Positions 32,237 through 43,888 of a stretch of 64,000 nucleotides of DNA are shown here, one piece after another. The translations under genes were made by a program, and so were the position numbers. Position 1 is the stretch's first letter; each line of letters begins with the position of its first letter. The DNA lies in contig NC_091128.1 in NCBI RefSeq assembly GCF_040183065.1, positions 173,074,244-173,138,243 on the forward strand, given 5' to 3'. Below the pieces are notes generated by a model. That model searched no databases. It worked only from the letters and a program-made list of their open reading frames with translations, and was not told where the DNA came from. The stretch comes from Periplaneta americana (Eukaryota > Arthropoda > Insecta > Blattodea > Blattidae).

Positions 32237-32486
32237 GAAGGATACACGGGAATAACGATCAAGGTCCATTTTAGAAAGTTTCGAGAAAAACTAATTTTAA
32301 ATTTTAAGCACTTAATACTTTGTTATGTGTGTATTTAATAGAAATTGACGTAGTGGAATGTCAAGAACGATTATTTCTTATTACTAGCTAGACCACATGA
32401 TAGTACTTCCTTTCCACTATAAGATAGCATTATTAACTCAATTTCGATTTTTGATGGACCTTGATCGTTTTTCTCGTGTACCCTTC
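32237..32486. mobile_element. 250-bp MITE
   Basis: GAAGGATACACGGGAATAAC and, on the minus strand from the right end, GAAGGGTACACGAGAAAAAC. The inverted match continues through GATCAAGGTCCAT. ATTT borders both ends and may be the target-site duplication. Confidence 0.8.
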
Positions 32487-33270
32487 ATTTGTGGTCGTTC
32501 ACGAACATATATCCTTAAATAGTTTTGATGCCGCGAAATTGAAAGGACATTTTCATTGTATAAAATCTTCTTTACTGATAGACGTAGGAGTTTCACACAA
32601 GAAAACCTCAGGACAACTTTCCTTATCTACTGTAACAGCCACGAATAAGTTAAGATTACCCACAAAACAAATAGTTTATTTGATTTTTATTTGTTTTTGC
32701 ATATTATGGTGTATATTTTATACATTTTTCTTGCATATTTTCATGCATATTTTGATTGGATATTCAAATCCGGGCATTACTAATGAATCTCAGGGCCTTA
32801 AATATTACATCACCATCAGAGAACCCCACTGCCTCCAAGATTTCGCCCCAGTTTATTTTGTAGACGATAGATATGATAAGGGAAAGATGAAGAGTGTTGC
32901 TGGAATTATAGAGGGAATCTGGGGTATCCTGAGAAAAACAATCTGAAAGACTTCGCCCACAATAATTTCCATCATTATCGAGCCCGGGATCGAACTACAG
33001 ACTACTACTGTGCCTCTGCCGTCTTCGCTAACTTATATTGGAAATTTCATTAAGAAACTCGTGTTGTGTAAGTACATCAATTATAATATTTTTACTTTGT
33101 GTTGTTCTTGACTGAAACGATAAATTAAACATGCTAATACATTATTAGGTCTACCCTCACGTGTAAGTCTCCATAAGTAGCGATTTTGAGTTCCGATTGA
33201 TTCACGCCGGCCTCTACGTAAACTACCAACACAAACAGCTGCATTCCGTAATGTGTGATAAAATTAATCT
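32487..33270. other. Unassigned; weak tRNA-like trace
   Basis: A 161-codon frame (32461-32946) overlaps the MITE border and has no family signature. At about 32985-33045 AGCCCGGGATCGAACTACAG resembles a T arm on the minus strand, probably a decayed SINE. Confidence 0.4.
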
Positions 33271-33830
33271 GTTATAATCCTTGCGTTTGAGGCAGAGAGC
33301 CTTGCTGATAAGAAGGGAGCAGTCCAGTCGACTGCCCGCTCTCCATGATTGAGGTTCCTTCCTTGGCATGTGAGATTTTCGGTGGGAAAAGCGGCTGAAA
33401 AATCGAAAAATCGAAGGAGAATTGGGAGGAAAATTTAAAAGGTACGCAAAACGCGTCCTTGCAAGTGGGTTGGGGGCTGTACAAAACTAAATATGTGAGC
33501 TCCAAGCCTGTTGGCCACTAGTCTCACTCCGGGTTACGCTGCTCCCCTGAAGGAGCTCTAGAAAATTTTGAAGGGGAAGCCGAAATTGGACATAACCTCT
33601 TAGGTACCACATACGCGAGGGGGGCTGAGATTGATCAAGTGATCACGGAACGGGGCGAGGAGGAGTTGGCTGGTGTTTGCCGTTAGGATGGCAAGACGCC
33701 GTCATCTGTTGTTCGATGACAAAGCATGTGAAGGCCGTCGGAAGAAGCGCCGTGAAATCTGCAATTTGAGAGGTCCCTGTCCTTTCAATTTGCGACTAAT
33801 TGAGTGACCTCGTATATATATTTAATAGAC
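33271..33830. other. GC-richer unassigned block
   Basis: About 560 bp of clearly higher GC than its flanks, without a long open frame beyond 77 codons. It contains GGGTTACGCTGCTCCCCTGA and GTTAGGATGGCAAGACGCCG. The texture is that of a retrotransposon 5' region, but I cannot assign a family. A regulatory or exonic island is an alternative. Confidence 0.3.
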
Positions 33831-35424
33831 TATTTATATTATCTGAACTAGGGCAAACATCGTTTATAATAAGGGTGGAATATGTATGGGGAAGGGCATA
33901 TAGGTCCGTGGCCCATTTCTTATAGGGCTCATCCTGACATTTGTCTTACGCCTGAGGAAAACCACGGAATACCTTAGGCGAGATGAGTTGTCTCATGTAT
34001 AAGAGGCTAGCCAATTAGGCTATTTAGGCTGCGGCTGCATACTTCCACAGTATTTATTGCACTATTGTCCCATTCTCATCATATCAACATGCCAACGATT
34101 CTACAGGGACATCATTTTATTTTTACTAACATTTCTAATATTAACCTGGCTATACCTTTGGATTAACGATTGAGAACCGGAAACACAGTTTGTTAACTCC
34201 TTTCCACGACTGGAGTTCGATGATACTGGCGTAAAATACAAACAAATCACTTTACTAGGTATAGGAGGGAAGAAAAGTAGTTCATCCATTTACGTAAACT
34301 AGGAAATATCGTAATTTTGAATTTGATCATTTTCATTAGGTTTTTGTTTAATCAAAATACAGTACAGTATTAGCAATAAGTGTTTTTACTCACGAACTGA
34401 GTTATCCATGCGAACGTATTCATTATGCAGTGTATATTATACTGTCTACAGCACATTAGCATACAATATAGAGAATGAAGCTAAATTGAAAAATAATCAT
34501 AATATGAATATTTAAACACAATTTTGAAAATGGTGGCCGTTCATTTAGATACAGGCTTCAGTTCTTTTGTGCATATTATCGCACTATAGACTATTGCATC
34601 TAATTCCAATTGCCAGTTTCGTCCTTCGTACTAGTAACTCGTGTTGAAATAATTCTATAGACCTACCTATTATTTAAAAGAGTGCCTTACATACTGTAAA
34701 TTCAATCTTCACTTCTGCACGACCCTCACAGATAACATTACTCAGACATGGTATCTACTGTCCGTCCAAGTGGTTATGTCGTAGGATCGTAGAAAGGGGG
34801 GAAATTACGTGATAGTTAATTACTTTTATTTAAGTTATTTTAAACAGTTGCGGGTGAGGGAAATCGGGATGAGACGTAGGCAAACGGACGACAGTACCTG
34901 TGCGAAAATATAATTCAATATTGAAAGCTCTTTCGTCACTGGAAAACGCGAACATATTTCTGGAACGTACTATACTCACTAACTCAATACTGTTTGTGTT
35001 TACTACGACCTTAAGGCGACTTTGATTGTATACGCTTGGTTCTATGAGAATAGTTGGAAGTTCACTAGTAGAGGGGGTGGGAGTGAAGTACATTAAAAAA
35101 GTCAGGTACAATAAAAATTGAAGTAAAAATAAAATGTTGTCCCTGTATAACGCTTCCTCAAAAGTTCCTCTTTTTTTTTTATAACGTCAAACTTTCATAA
35201 CCTTGACATTCGAGAAATCTTATCACACTTCCTACAAATACGGTCACGTCATTAATTACACTAGGCTTTGAATGGCTGAAAGTATTATGTATTTAATATA
35301 AAGTAGTTCCAAATCCACCTAGCCGTGATAAAACATAAAGTGAAAACAAGTGAATGTGACATCATAATGAAGTCATTATTTTTATTTTTATTTTATTTTA
35401 TTGTCACGTTTATTTACACACGCT
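33831..35424. other. Unassigned; SINE family 3 fragment near 33930-34015
   Basis: CATTTGTCTTACGCCTGAGG and AAAACCACGGAATACC resemble the SINE 3 body on the minus strand. The remainder shows nothing I can name. Confidence 0.4.
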
Positions 35425-35639
35425 TTAAGGGGTTAGGTACAGCTTACAATAGTAAAATTTTTGGAAATCTTCAACATTTTTTTCCTCCATTACTGTATCT
35501 TGTACGATAATGAAAATTGGTATGTGTAAAACACTGCCCTTCTGCTATATGAAAAAAATATTTTTACGATTAAAAAAAAAAACTTTTTTTTTTTCAAAAT
35601 TAATAACAGTGGTATGAATAATTTCGAGGGAAAAATTGT

Positions 35640-35710
35640 TCCGGAGCCGGGTATCGAACCCGGGACCTTTGGTTTAACGTACCAACGCTCTACCACTGAG
35701 CTACTCGGGA
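35640..35710 (-). tRNA. tRNA-like sequence, Asn(GTT)-like, unit 1 (SINE head)
   Basis: Minus strand: acceptor TCCCGAG/CTCCGGA (6 of 7), D arm GCTC-AGTGGTA-GAGC, anticodon arm TTGGT-ACGTTAA-ACCAA, T arm CCGGG-TTCGATA-CCCGG. The anticodon would be GTT, but position 33 is C where tRNAs have U. Repeated, with a conserved body, hence SINE-like. Confidence 0.5.
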
Positions 35711-35924
35711 ACTCTAACCGACACCGATCCAATTTTTCCCTCTATATCCACAGACCTCAAAGTGGGCTGACAACCGTCAAGCAACCAACTTCGAGTGCAC
35801 ACTAACTCCGTGTGACTTAAATTGTGGTTTTCTGTTAACGAACAGTGACGTGTATTATGCAAATCAAGATTTCAGGTATAACTCCCTGTAAAGTTGATTT
35901 GAATAATTTCGAAGGAAAAATTGT

Positions 35925-35995
35925 TCCGGAGCCGGGTATCGAACCCGGGACCTTTGGTTTAACGTACCAACGCTCTACCACTGAGCTACTCGGGA
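35925..35995 (-). tRNA. tRNA-like sequence, Asn(GTT)-like, unit 2 (SINE head)
   Basis: Same sequence as unit 1, 285 bp further on, with the same C33. Confidence 0.5.
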
Positions 35996-36684
35996 ACTCT
36001 AACCGACACCGATCCAATTTTTCCCCTCTATATCCACAGACCTCAAAGTGGGCTGACAACCGTCAAGCAACCAACTTCGAGTGCACACTAACTCCGTGTG
36101 ACTTAAATTGTGGTTTTCTGTTAACGAACAGTGACGTGTATTATACCTGAAATCTTGATTTGAATAACAGTGGTAGTTCACTGTGCAGTGATGAAGAGTT
36201 TCCCTCATAACTCATAAACATTTTCATGTTCTCTCTCTTTTATTTTATTGCTGAAACTCATGTTTACAATATCATGCTCTTTGAAATAATAAATATATTT
36301 TTTTTTATTTTGTGTTAGAAGTAAATATTGATATTTGACCATTTTTTAAATGAATTAATTTCTTTATCAGACAATCTATCAAAGGCAGAGAAGTGATCTT
36401 GCATTATATTGTAGATATGAGATGCATAAATACACATAACAAAATTTCATCCATCACAAAATGTTGGATAGGTTTTGAGTTATGTGGGAAACGCTTCATC
36501 ACTGCACAGTGAACTTAATTTTAGAAAAAAAAAAATGTTTCTTAAATCGTATATATATCATATAGCAGAAGGATAGTGTTTTACACATATTAATTTTCAT
36601 TATTTTACAAGACACAGTATTGGAGGGAAAAAATGTTTAATATTTCCAAAATTTTACTGCTGTAAGCTGTATCTAACCCTTTAA

Positions 36685-37312
36685 CATCTGTGGTCATATC
36701 GCGTGTTAGGATTTCGGGTATCACTTGACCGTTATTATTATTGTTGAGTTCCTATTTCTGTTATGCATTATAGATTACTTGTGTTCATGTAACTGATTAT
36801 AGATTTTGATTAATGTCTATGATATTGGTGATTGAGGCGCTGATGAATTATGGTATGTAAATTTACAATCCGACATTTGCCTTTGTGACTGAGAAAAACC
36901 ATGAAAAACCCCAGTAACATTGGACGGCCACGGGTTTTGAACCCGGCACCTCCCGAACGCGAGTTCCAAACGCTACCGTCCGAGCCAAATCACTCGGTAG
37001 TCATTATTTTTTATTACGAAAGGTAACAGAATAACTGAGATTCTTTATTGCATCCGATATTGTGCGCTGATGTACCGCGTTAAGTATCGATAGTTACAAC
37101 TAGGCCTGATCGATTACTACACTATATTTTGATCAAAGAGTGCAGCTACAGCAATATTATTCTATTTATTCTGAGCTCTTTGATTTGTTATGTGGTTACA
37201 AGGCAACCATCGTCATAAAATGACAATCGATACGAACAGCTGTTAGAAAGGCGGCCATTTTTTCTCTGTATACAACGCTTAAACAGGGGGTTTCGTGTAA
37301 AAGCAATTCCCA
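36685..37312. other. Unassigned, with SINE family 3 copy at about 36840-37005 (minus)
   Basis: On the minus strand TGGCTCGGACGGTAGCG (A-box region) and GGGTTCAAAACCC (B box) form a tRNA-like head, followed by a diverged body (GGCAAATGTCGGATTG). The rest is unassigned. Confidence 0.55.
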
Positions 37313-37440
37313 TGTATATTTACACACTGCTTATATATCCACCGCTTATCCACGGTTTATTAGTAACGTTTTCTGTCCCAGCTCTGCATAAGTCTCGTAT
37401 AAAAATTGTACATGGTTTATTAGTAAGACTAAAAGTGTTA
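37313..37440. repeat. Dispersed repeat G, copy 1
   Basis: Shares CTTATCCACGG, GTTTATTAGTAA, CTGCATAAGTC and CTCGTATAAAAATTGTAC with 62296-62420. Element type unknown. Confidence 0.55.
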
Positions 37441-37631
37441 TAAAAATCTATAACAAAGATATATTCTAGGGGTAAATTAGGTGCAAAATAACCCTCTTTC
37501 CCCTAGTGGTGTGAATCAGGTGCAGCCTGAAGGTGGACTCGGATAAATTCACTCTACAGGAAATAGTTCATTTTTTGTGTCTAAGACTGTACGTACACAC
37601 ATTTATTTGCATTTATTTAATTATATTTATA

Positions 37632-38649
37632 CTAGTGGCTTGTGCAGCAAATGCTGCAAACTAAGTTCATTAGACGTTCAAATAAACATTTTTCAGATTT
37701 ATTTTCAATGAAGAATACCAGACATTCTGAAAGTTATTTGCTTCCATAACAATGAAAGATACACTCTCTCGAGCTATTGCTGAAGAGAACCACGCATATG
37801 AATATCTACACCACACCGCCATTAAATATATGAAAAAGACCCAACCCCACTTGATTAATAATTATAAAAATATTTGATGTTTAATAATATTATTATCTTA
37901 CGTAAGTTTTATAGTTTTCAGTAACCCATGTACTATATAGCCACCACTCAGTAAAATATAGAAATCAAAATCTTATTTAAGTTATTCTCTACATCTAGAC
38001 CTACATATAACCCCAAAACGTTTCACTTTCATATCATCAATATAGCATTAATATGTATAATTAATGAAAAATAGCCACATCATGGCATTAACTACAATAA
38101 TATTTCATTTCTAATGGTAATAATGTCATCAAACCACCTCAAGTTTTGTAGTTTTTAATATCCAATACACAGCTGTACCCAGAAAATTACACACCATAGA
38201 ATCGAACCTGTAAATTATTTTTAGTAAGTTAAGTTTTTAATAACCAATTTAATTTGAGCTCTAAATATGTCAGCATTCTTGCAGATCATGGCCTTCGTGT
38301 AAAATTGTTTACTGTAGTTTGTGTTTTGTTTTATTCTGAAATGCAACACGGCCGACTTGATGCTCGCTTCCCTTCTCCTTTACCGGCCTTGACAATTCAT
38401 TTTGTTCCCTGTGTTAAAGCGAAGGGAATATCAAGTCGGCCGTGAATGCAATTAGCTATTTCTCAAAACTGACGACAGATGGATTTTGGAAAATAGGAAA
38501 ATTATGTTAAAAAATTGAAATTTCACTGAAAACTACTACTTTTCCGAAAAACTTTGGGTTCCAAGCTTCAAAGTGAGGGGCCATTTATTAAAATCCGTTC
38601 AGCCGTTTTCCCGTAATTTCCATTACCAGTTCAAATTATATATATATAG
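37632..38649 (+). mobile_element. Dispersed element H, copy 1
   Basis: Starts ACTAGTGGCTTGTGCAGCAA and ends near CCGTTCAGCCGTTTTCCCGT ... TATATATATAG, where a second copy begins directly. The end resembles RTE-type LINE/SINE 3' ends with a TA-rich tail. No coding part recognised. Confidence 0.5.
38341..38450. mobile_element. About 110-bp hairpin element
   Basis: CACGGCCGACTTGAT and ATCAAGTCGGCCGTG are exact inverted repeats, extended imperfectly by GCTTCCCTT/AAGGGAA. Flanked by ATGCA on both sides. Confidence 0.7.
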
Positions 38650-38790
38650 ACTAGTGGCTTGTGCAGCAAATGCTGCTGCAAACTAACTTCGTTAGACGTT
38701 AAAATGAAAATGTTTCAGATTTATTTTCAATGAAGAATACTTGTCTCTTTGATAGTTATTTGCTTCCATAATAATGAAACATACTAAATA
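38650..38790 (+). mobile_element. Dispersed element H, copy 2 (5' part)
   Basis: Repeats the first about 130 bp of copy 1 with one extra CTG (AAATGCTGCTGCAAACTAA). The right border is unclear. Confidence 0.5.
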
Positions 38791-39444
38791 TAATTTGTGT
38801 ATGCAGTTACATCCTTATTGAAACTTACTGGAGATCAGTAACAACAAATGGATATAAATAAATCAATCACCCGTTGCCTAGCAACTCGTGAACAAATGAG
38901 TAGCACAGTTATAGAAAAGAATAAGTTCTGAAAGTCGAACTAAGGAACATTTTTATCCATATCATTGAGTAAATTTTGTGTAGTTTGAATGTGTCGTCAA
39001 ATAAAATAAAATTTCAGTTTCACAATTCGTTCTTCATCACCGTACAATGCGTACCGCAGTTTTGAAGGTATCGTGAAATGAAACGATTTCTTCCATCGTT
39101 GTTATCGGCTATGGACGCGTTCCCTAATTGATTACACTCAGTTAATTAACCCGACCAATCGCTGCACACCACTTGAGGACCGAGTTGTTGTCCCTCATTG
39201 TAGCCTACGTTTGTTATAAAATACTGCATTTCAGCGTTGCCACAAATTAATAACTTTGTACTAAAAGAAACCATTCCGAGAATTTAAAATAACCAGTCAT
39301 TTTAACGTTAGCTATACATATTCATTGTGTATGAAATGTTGAAAGTTGTATGCTTTTAATACACTTCCCTTAAAACATATTTTTTTTCGCACGATCGTGT
39401 TTTTATTGTACTTACCACTATTGTTGACAGGCCTTGTAATAGTT
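38791..39444. other. Nothing recognised
   Basis: Unassigned DNA; includes the palindrome GTTGCCTAGCAAC near 38874. Confidence 0.45.
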
Positions 39445-39644
39445 AAGGCTGGTTCACAATAAACCGGAAACGGAAACGACAGCGAAAACGAGAACGGAAA
39501 TATTGAAAAAAATAAAAGTATTTAAATGTGAGCATTCACAATTAACTACTGTGAATGCTCACATTTAAATACATTTATTTTATCAATATATTCGTTCTCG
39601 TTTTCGTTGTGATTTCCGTTTCCGGTTTATTGTGAATCTTCCTT
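39445..39644. mobile_element. 200-bp near-perfect palindrome (MITE)
   Basis: TTCACAATAAACCGGAAACG begins the left arm. The right arm mirrors it (CGTTTCCGGTTTATTGTGAA; one base shift at the end). The arms of about 95 bp meet at GTGAGCATTCACAATTAACT ... AGTGAATGCTCAC-like sequence, leaving almost no loop. Confidence 0.88.
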
Positions 39645-39882
39645 TATTTATGCAACAAGTTGCGAAATGATGGCGTTTTAAGCACGAGAAGCGAAAGTTA
39701 TCGCCGAGTGCTTAAAGCACTAGTTTCGCACGTGTTTCATACCAGATTTTTTTATCCATTAATATTGCAAAAGAAGAATTTCAGTTGACACATTGCAAAA
39801 CTTTGTTTGACTTTATTGTCCTATAGTAAGATTCCATAGCAACGTGTTATGAAGTAGCTATTTTATATCACAGTTTTCTATT
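39645..39882. other. Nothing recognised
   Basis: Short spacer. Confidence 0.5.
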
Positions 39883-40115
39883 TGACTGCCTCCGTGGTCT
39901 GTTGGTCAGCTTCCAGATCAGGAGGTCCCGGGTTCGATTCCCGGGCTCGGCTCTCAGTGAATTCTTCTTGAAGAAGAAGAATTCCCTGGGTGTCTAGAGT
40001 CTGGAAATTTGTATGAATGTGAGTGTGCCGGGTTGATATAAACCAATCATCACAAATATAAAAATACATCAGGACTGTCGCTGGGCAGTAACCTGAACAC
40101 ACGTTTCAGCGTCAC
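39883..40115 (+). mobile_element. tRNA-derived SINE, family 5
   Basis: Head: TGGTCTGTTGGTCAGC (A box) and GGGTTCGATTCCC (B box). Body: AATTCTTCTTGAAGAAGAAG and GTGTGCCGGGTTGATATAAA. Single copy in this window. Confidence 0.8.
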
Positions 40116-42344
40116 ATTGTTGACAAGTAACTCCTCTGTTAGCACAACCATAAAGCATCTAATAGATGCTATAGAGTTACCAACAACTTTTCTATTTACC
40201 ACAGTAAAACATGATCTCTGCGTACGCAATCCTGTTTCCTTGGAAACGACTTTCTATACAATCAGTCTTTGATCGACTCAAATGAACTACAAATTATAAT
40301 TTATGTTATGAATGTAATACTCTTTCCTCTTTAACATCAAAAGTTTGCCATTGCGAGGGAACGAATCAACAATTTTATTCTCTTTAAAATATATATACAT
40401 TTGGGATTCTCGAGCGATTATCTAAAAGTTATTTAATCTACTAGTTACAAAAGTGAGGCTTTAGTAACTCGCTGGTCTTAAAACACTCCCTCCGGTCGTG
40501 TTTTAATTTGACCCTCTCACTACTAAAGCCTATTATACTCTGGTATCACTATCTATCTTGAGTTAAAATTGAGTTAAAATCACTTTTAGTACATAATTAT
40601 ATAAACACTATTTTTACATAATATTTACTTCAGATTTAAAAAAAAATGTTGTGAAAGAAATTGAAATAAACTAGAACTGAGGAATTTAATTCACCGTTGT
40701 TAAATTATTGTAGACCTGTCATCGTCTGTCAACTCTTTGAAAAGTTGAAAGTCGTTTACTTTCACGTGCTACCACACAACAACAATACCTTTTTAATATG
40801 ATCATGTACTGTTACAAGTAAAAGTCTACTTTTAACATTAACTTTCTAAAAATAGTTTTCATAACTTCATCTCCAATCTATTTCGTTTCATTTGCGTTCC
40901 CTAATTTTCATTCTTATAATATTTTATTTATATCAAAGTCGGAGGGAAGCATTGTGAACAAATGAAAGCATTGCCGAACTCTCTTATCGGTGTGTACATA
41001 AGCCGAGTACTTTTCTTTCGAGTATTTAATACATACTATCGTTTTTGTGTAGGATATTCATTGACGAAATTAAATTGGTCGGCACTCCTCTACTGACTCG
41101 TTTTGTGTGGGAATTCAATATCAAAATTGTGAAGAATGCTTTTTATTATGATTGAAATTTAAGCTCTTACTCCTCAGGCCCAGTTTAATGCGTGGCTGAT
41201 ACTGTTTTGCTTCCTCATTGTATATTGTGGCGATAATAAAAAAATCGATTTCGATATGTTCACGGAGATACACGTTTTTAACATGTCTGATGTGGAAATA
41301 TGCTGATTGTCTATCCATGTAGACCTATTTGTGTAAAAAAAATTCTCCTTACCTATTTAACTCTGTTGTTGTGTAGCTATATAGTGAGGGCTTTTGTATT
41401 CTGAACCGTGCAAAAACTCAAAAAGGCTTTATCAAAAAATATATTTTGTTCTGTTATTAAGAGAAAGATTCTGAGGAGACTTAATACCTATAAAATTTAA
41501 AGAAGGATACATAAAGGAATTTGATTTATTTAAGAATGGACGAAATGTAGCAGTGTGGAATTAATAGGCCCCTAACAGAACACGTAATGCTTGCGTTTTT
41601 CAATCAAAAAGAATATTTGTTTATATGGTGTGTTAAGCTGTGGCTATGAAATTGTTTATATATTATTTCTGTTTCTGTAAGTAAAGCTAAATAAGATTAT
41701 CTGTTAGCATTGTAGTAGACTAGGAGGCATTGCCTACAACTTGTATGTTCATAGTTGGCGATGTGTTGATATTGAGACGTGATAGTTTTTTATAATATTT
41801 CGTCATAACTGTTATGTTACTATGGCAACTTTGCGGTATTCATACGGAAAAGTGAATCGTAACAATGTTTTTGCCTTACGCGTACAAGTATGAAGAACTT
41901 TCTAACCAATAATATGTTATGAAAAATAGCAGTTTCCATGTAGGTGTGCCCAAGATAATATTTTCATATTTTTAAAATATCAATTACATATTTAAAATAT
42001 AAATTTTGGAGAAGATGAGCACAAAGTACTCCCGTTTGTATTGCTAGAGTTAATGGATTTTATACATATTCAATATCTAGGAATTAATTTGTCTGAGAAT
42101 GATGCATATGATTTAAATATAAAAATTGAATGGTTTATATTTGAGATGAAAAATACAAAATGGCAGATGATTTTCTCCGTGTAGAAGAAAGTGACAAATG
42201 AGATAGTAAAGTTGCATCCCACGAAAAAAAAAGTTCCCCAAAAGTAATTAATTTATTATTCTGTTCTACGTATATAATTATTTAATAACTAGGTCAATTT
42301 CTTACCTAAACAACATTCCTGTTTTAATTGAAAATATTATGGTA
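40116..42344. other. AT-rich DNA, little recognised
   Basis: A small inverted repeat (AGGCTTTAGTA ... TACTAAAGCC, about 40455-40531) may be a MITE. The rest, including a 65-codon minus frame at 41121-41318, shows nothing I can name. Confidence 0.45.
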
Positions 42345-42400
42345 TTTTTGCCTTAGTTAATGACTGGTTTCGGCTTGATATCCGCTATCTTCAGATTTCT
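42345..42400 (-). ncRNA. Penelope-type hammerhead-like trace
   Basis: Minus strand: CTGAAGATAGCGG...AGCCGAAACCAGTCATTAAC. CTGANGA and GAAA boxes in the right order resemble Penelope-like element termini, but stem II is poor. A single fragment without the element. Confidence 0.3.
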
Positions 42401-43454
42401 AGTGACGTCATGTGCTTTTTTACGATTCCTTGTTTTTGATGCCATGGTAGGGGTGCGTTTATGACCAGCAATATTATGTAAAATCTGTATGTCTGTGTAT
42501 TTCGTATTGTTCTAGTGAGTTCAGTTTACAGTTTTTCGGCTCAATATAGGCCTACAGGATATGTGTGTTTCTGTGTTGCTGTAGTTGTGATTTTATGTAA
42601 CTTTGGTATTAGCCATCTTAATTTTTTTTCTTGAAAAGTACTGAACCAAATTCTATGAAATTTTGGACATACCTCTATTCTTGCGTGTGAAATAAACCCT
42701 AAAATTTGTATGAAAGTTCATGCAGTAGGAAAAAAATATTTTCTTAGATGTTCAGTGCCTCTGAAGTTCTTTTTATCCAGACCTCGTAATTGCATTTTTA
42801 TATTTTATTTGGCAAGAAAATGAAGCACAAGTAATATAATTCCAACGTGATAAAGGAATTCAGGTTTGCGAATCGCATAAAATGTAGCCTATAAAGAGAA
42901 AGCATGTGTTATCTACATAACACTATTTTTTTAGAATGTTACTCAAGAACGGGCCTGACTCGATGTTCGATAAATCCTGTGACATTTATAATGGAGAAAT
43001 CTGCTCAGTGTAGGTTTTTCTAGAGTATTCCTTCCACAATGGTAACATTGTCACCTCCCGCCTACACGATTCAATCGAAAACTGCTACCGCTTCCATTCA
43101 GACAGAAACGAGCTTTACTCCGGTGGACTCAAGGATTATTTTGTTCATTTCACCCAATTCAGCAACAACAACAAAGGAAAATTCCCTCTGTTTACGGTCT
43201 CTGAAATGCGGAAAAAAAAAGTTGTGGGCTCACACAGGTTAAGCAATCCAGAAACAGAATTGTGTCGACTCGTGTATACGGACTCGACACGGCGCTCCAT
43301 TAGAAACCTTACTGTCGAATAGACTGGGAAGTCCTGCAAATGTGCGCCCGTTACTGTCCTGCCAAACAAGCCGCCTCAGGTAGAGAGGCGTTTAGAAATC
43401 TACAAAATATTTTTGTCGATGCAAAAGGATCTGTTTCATCCAAATTCTATGCCA
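42401..43454. other. Nothing recognised
   Basis: No supported gene. Frames at 43039-43242 and 43145-43369 overlap on opposite strands. Confidence 0.45.
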
Positions 43455-43620
43455 ATTTATAGTCCCTTCTTTAGCTCGATGCGGGCTTATAACAAAGCGA
43501 GATTGGGTTCGATTCCCGGAGCTGAGTGGGGTAGTAATTGCGGTGAACAAGACTGGAGGTTGATGGGTTTCTCCGGGGTTATCCCACATCCTTCAATATT
43601 ACTTACATCATTCGATTATG
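43455..43620 (+). mobile_element. Diverged tRNA-derived SINE
   Basis: GGGTTCGATTCCCGG (B box), then GGTTGATGGGTTTCTCCGGG and TTATCCCACATCC. Related to the SINE 1 body but clearly different. Confidence 0.6.
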
Positions 43621-43667
43621 TCACCTTACTTTCCTCTCCATTGCATATCGTGCAAAATGCGATACAA

Positions 43668-43768
43668 GCGTGGTAAGTGCATTGTAACAGAATCGAGGAA
43701 AAGTTACAGAAGACGAAACGAAGTCGAGTCTTCTCTATTTCTGAGATTCTGTTACGCACTTAACACAT
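43668..43768. mobile_element. Hairpin element J, copy 1
   Basis: TAAGTGCATTGTAACAGAATC faces GATTCTGTTACGCACTTA. A diverged relative is at 49559-49645. About 90-100 bp. Confidence 0.6.
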
Positions 43769-43888
43769 GTATTGCATACTTTTTTTTGGGCGATCTTAAT
43801 AAAAAAAATAAATTATTATTAATTTTTAATTTAAATAAATATTTTTTTAACGTTAACATGTTCATGTGCGATCTCCGTTTGTTATTTA

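Larger units (their letters stand above)
35615..36162 (-). mobile_element. tRNA-like SINE family 4, head-to-tail dimer
   Basis: Two units at 285-bp spacing, inserted in the fold-back element with the 13-bp duplication AATAACAGTGGTA at 35602-35614 and 36163-36175. The unit body contains TTCTGTTAACGAACAGTGAC and CACACTAACTCCGTGTGACT. The last piece, TTATACCTGAAATCTTGATT, is inverted relative to the internal junction (AATCAAGATTTCAGGTATAA). The same dimer occurs at 59510-59945. Confidence 0.88.
35429..36680. mobile_element. Fold-back element with TTAA target site, containing nested SINEs
   Basis: GGGGTTAGGTACAGCTTAC at the left matches AGGGTTAGATACAGCTTAC read inward from the right, and TTAA flanks both (35425-35428, 36681-36684). 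The arms match for about 175 bp. The inner parts GTTCACTGTGCAGTGATGAA (36177) and TTCATCACTGCACAGTGAAC also face each other once the nested insertion is removed. TTAA duplication is the piggyBac-type target site. No transposase. Confidence 0.82.

Noticed and set aside
35640-35995. Functional tRNA-Asn genes
   Set aside because: C33, an acceptor mismatch and identical repeat context at two loci indicate SINE heads.
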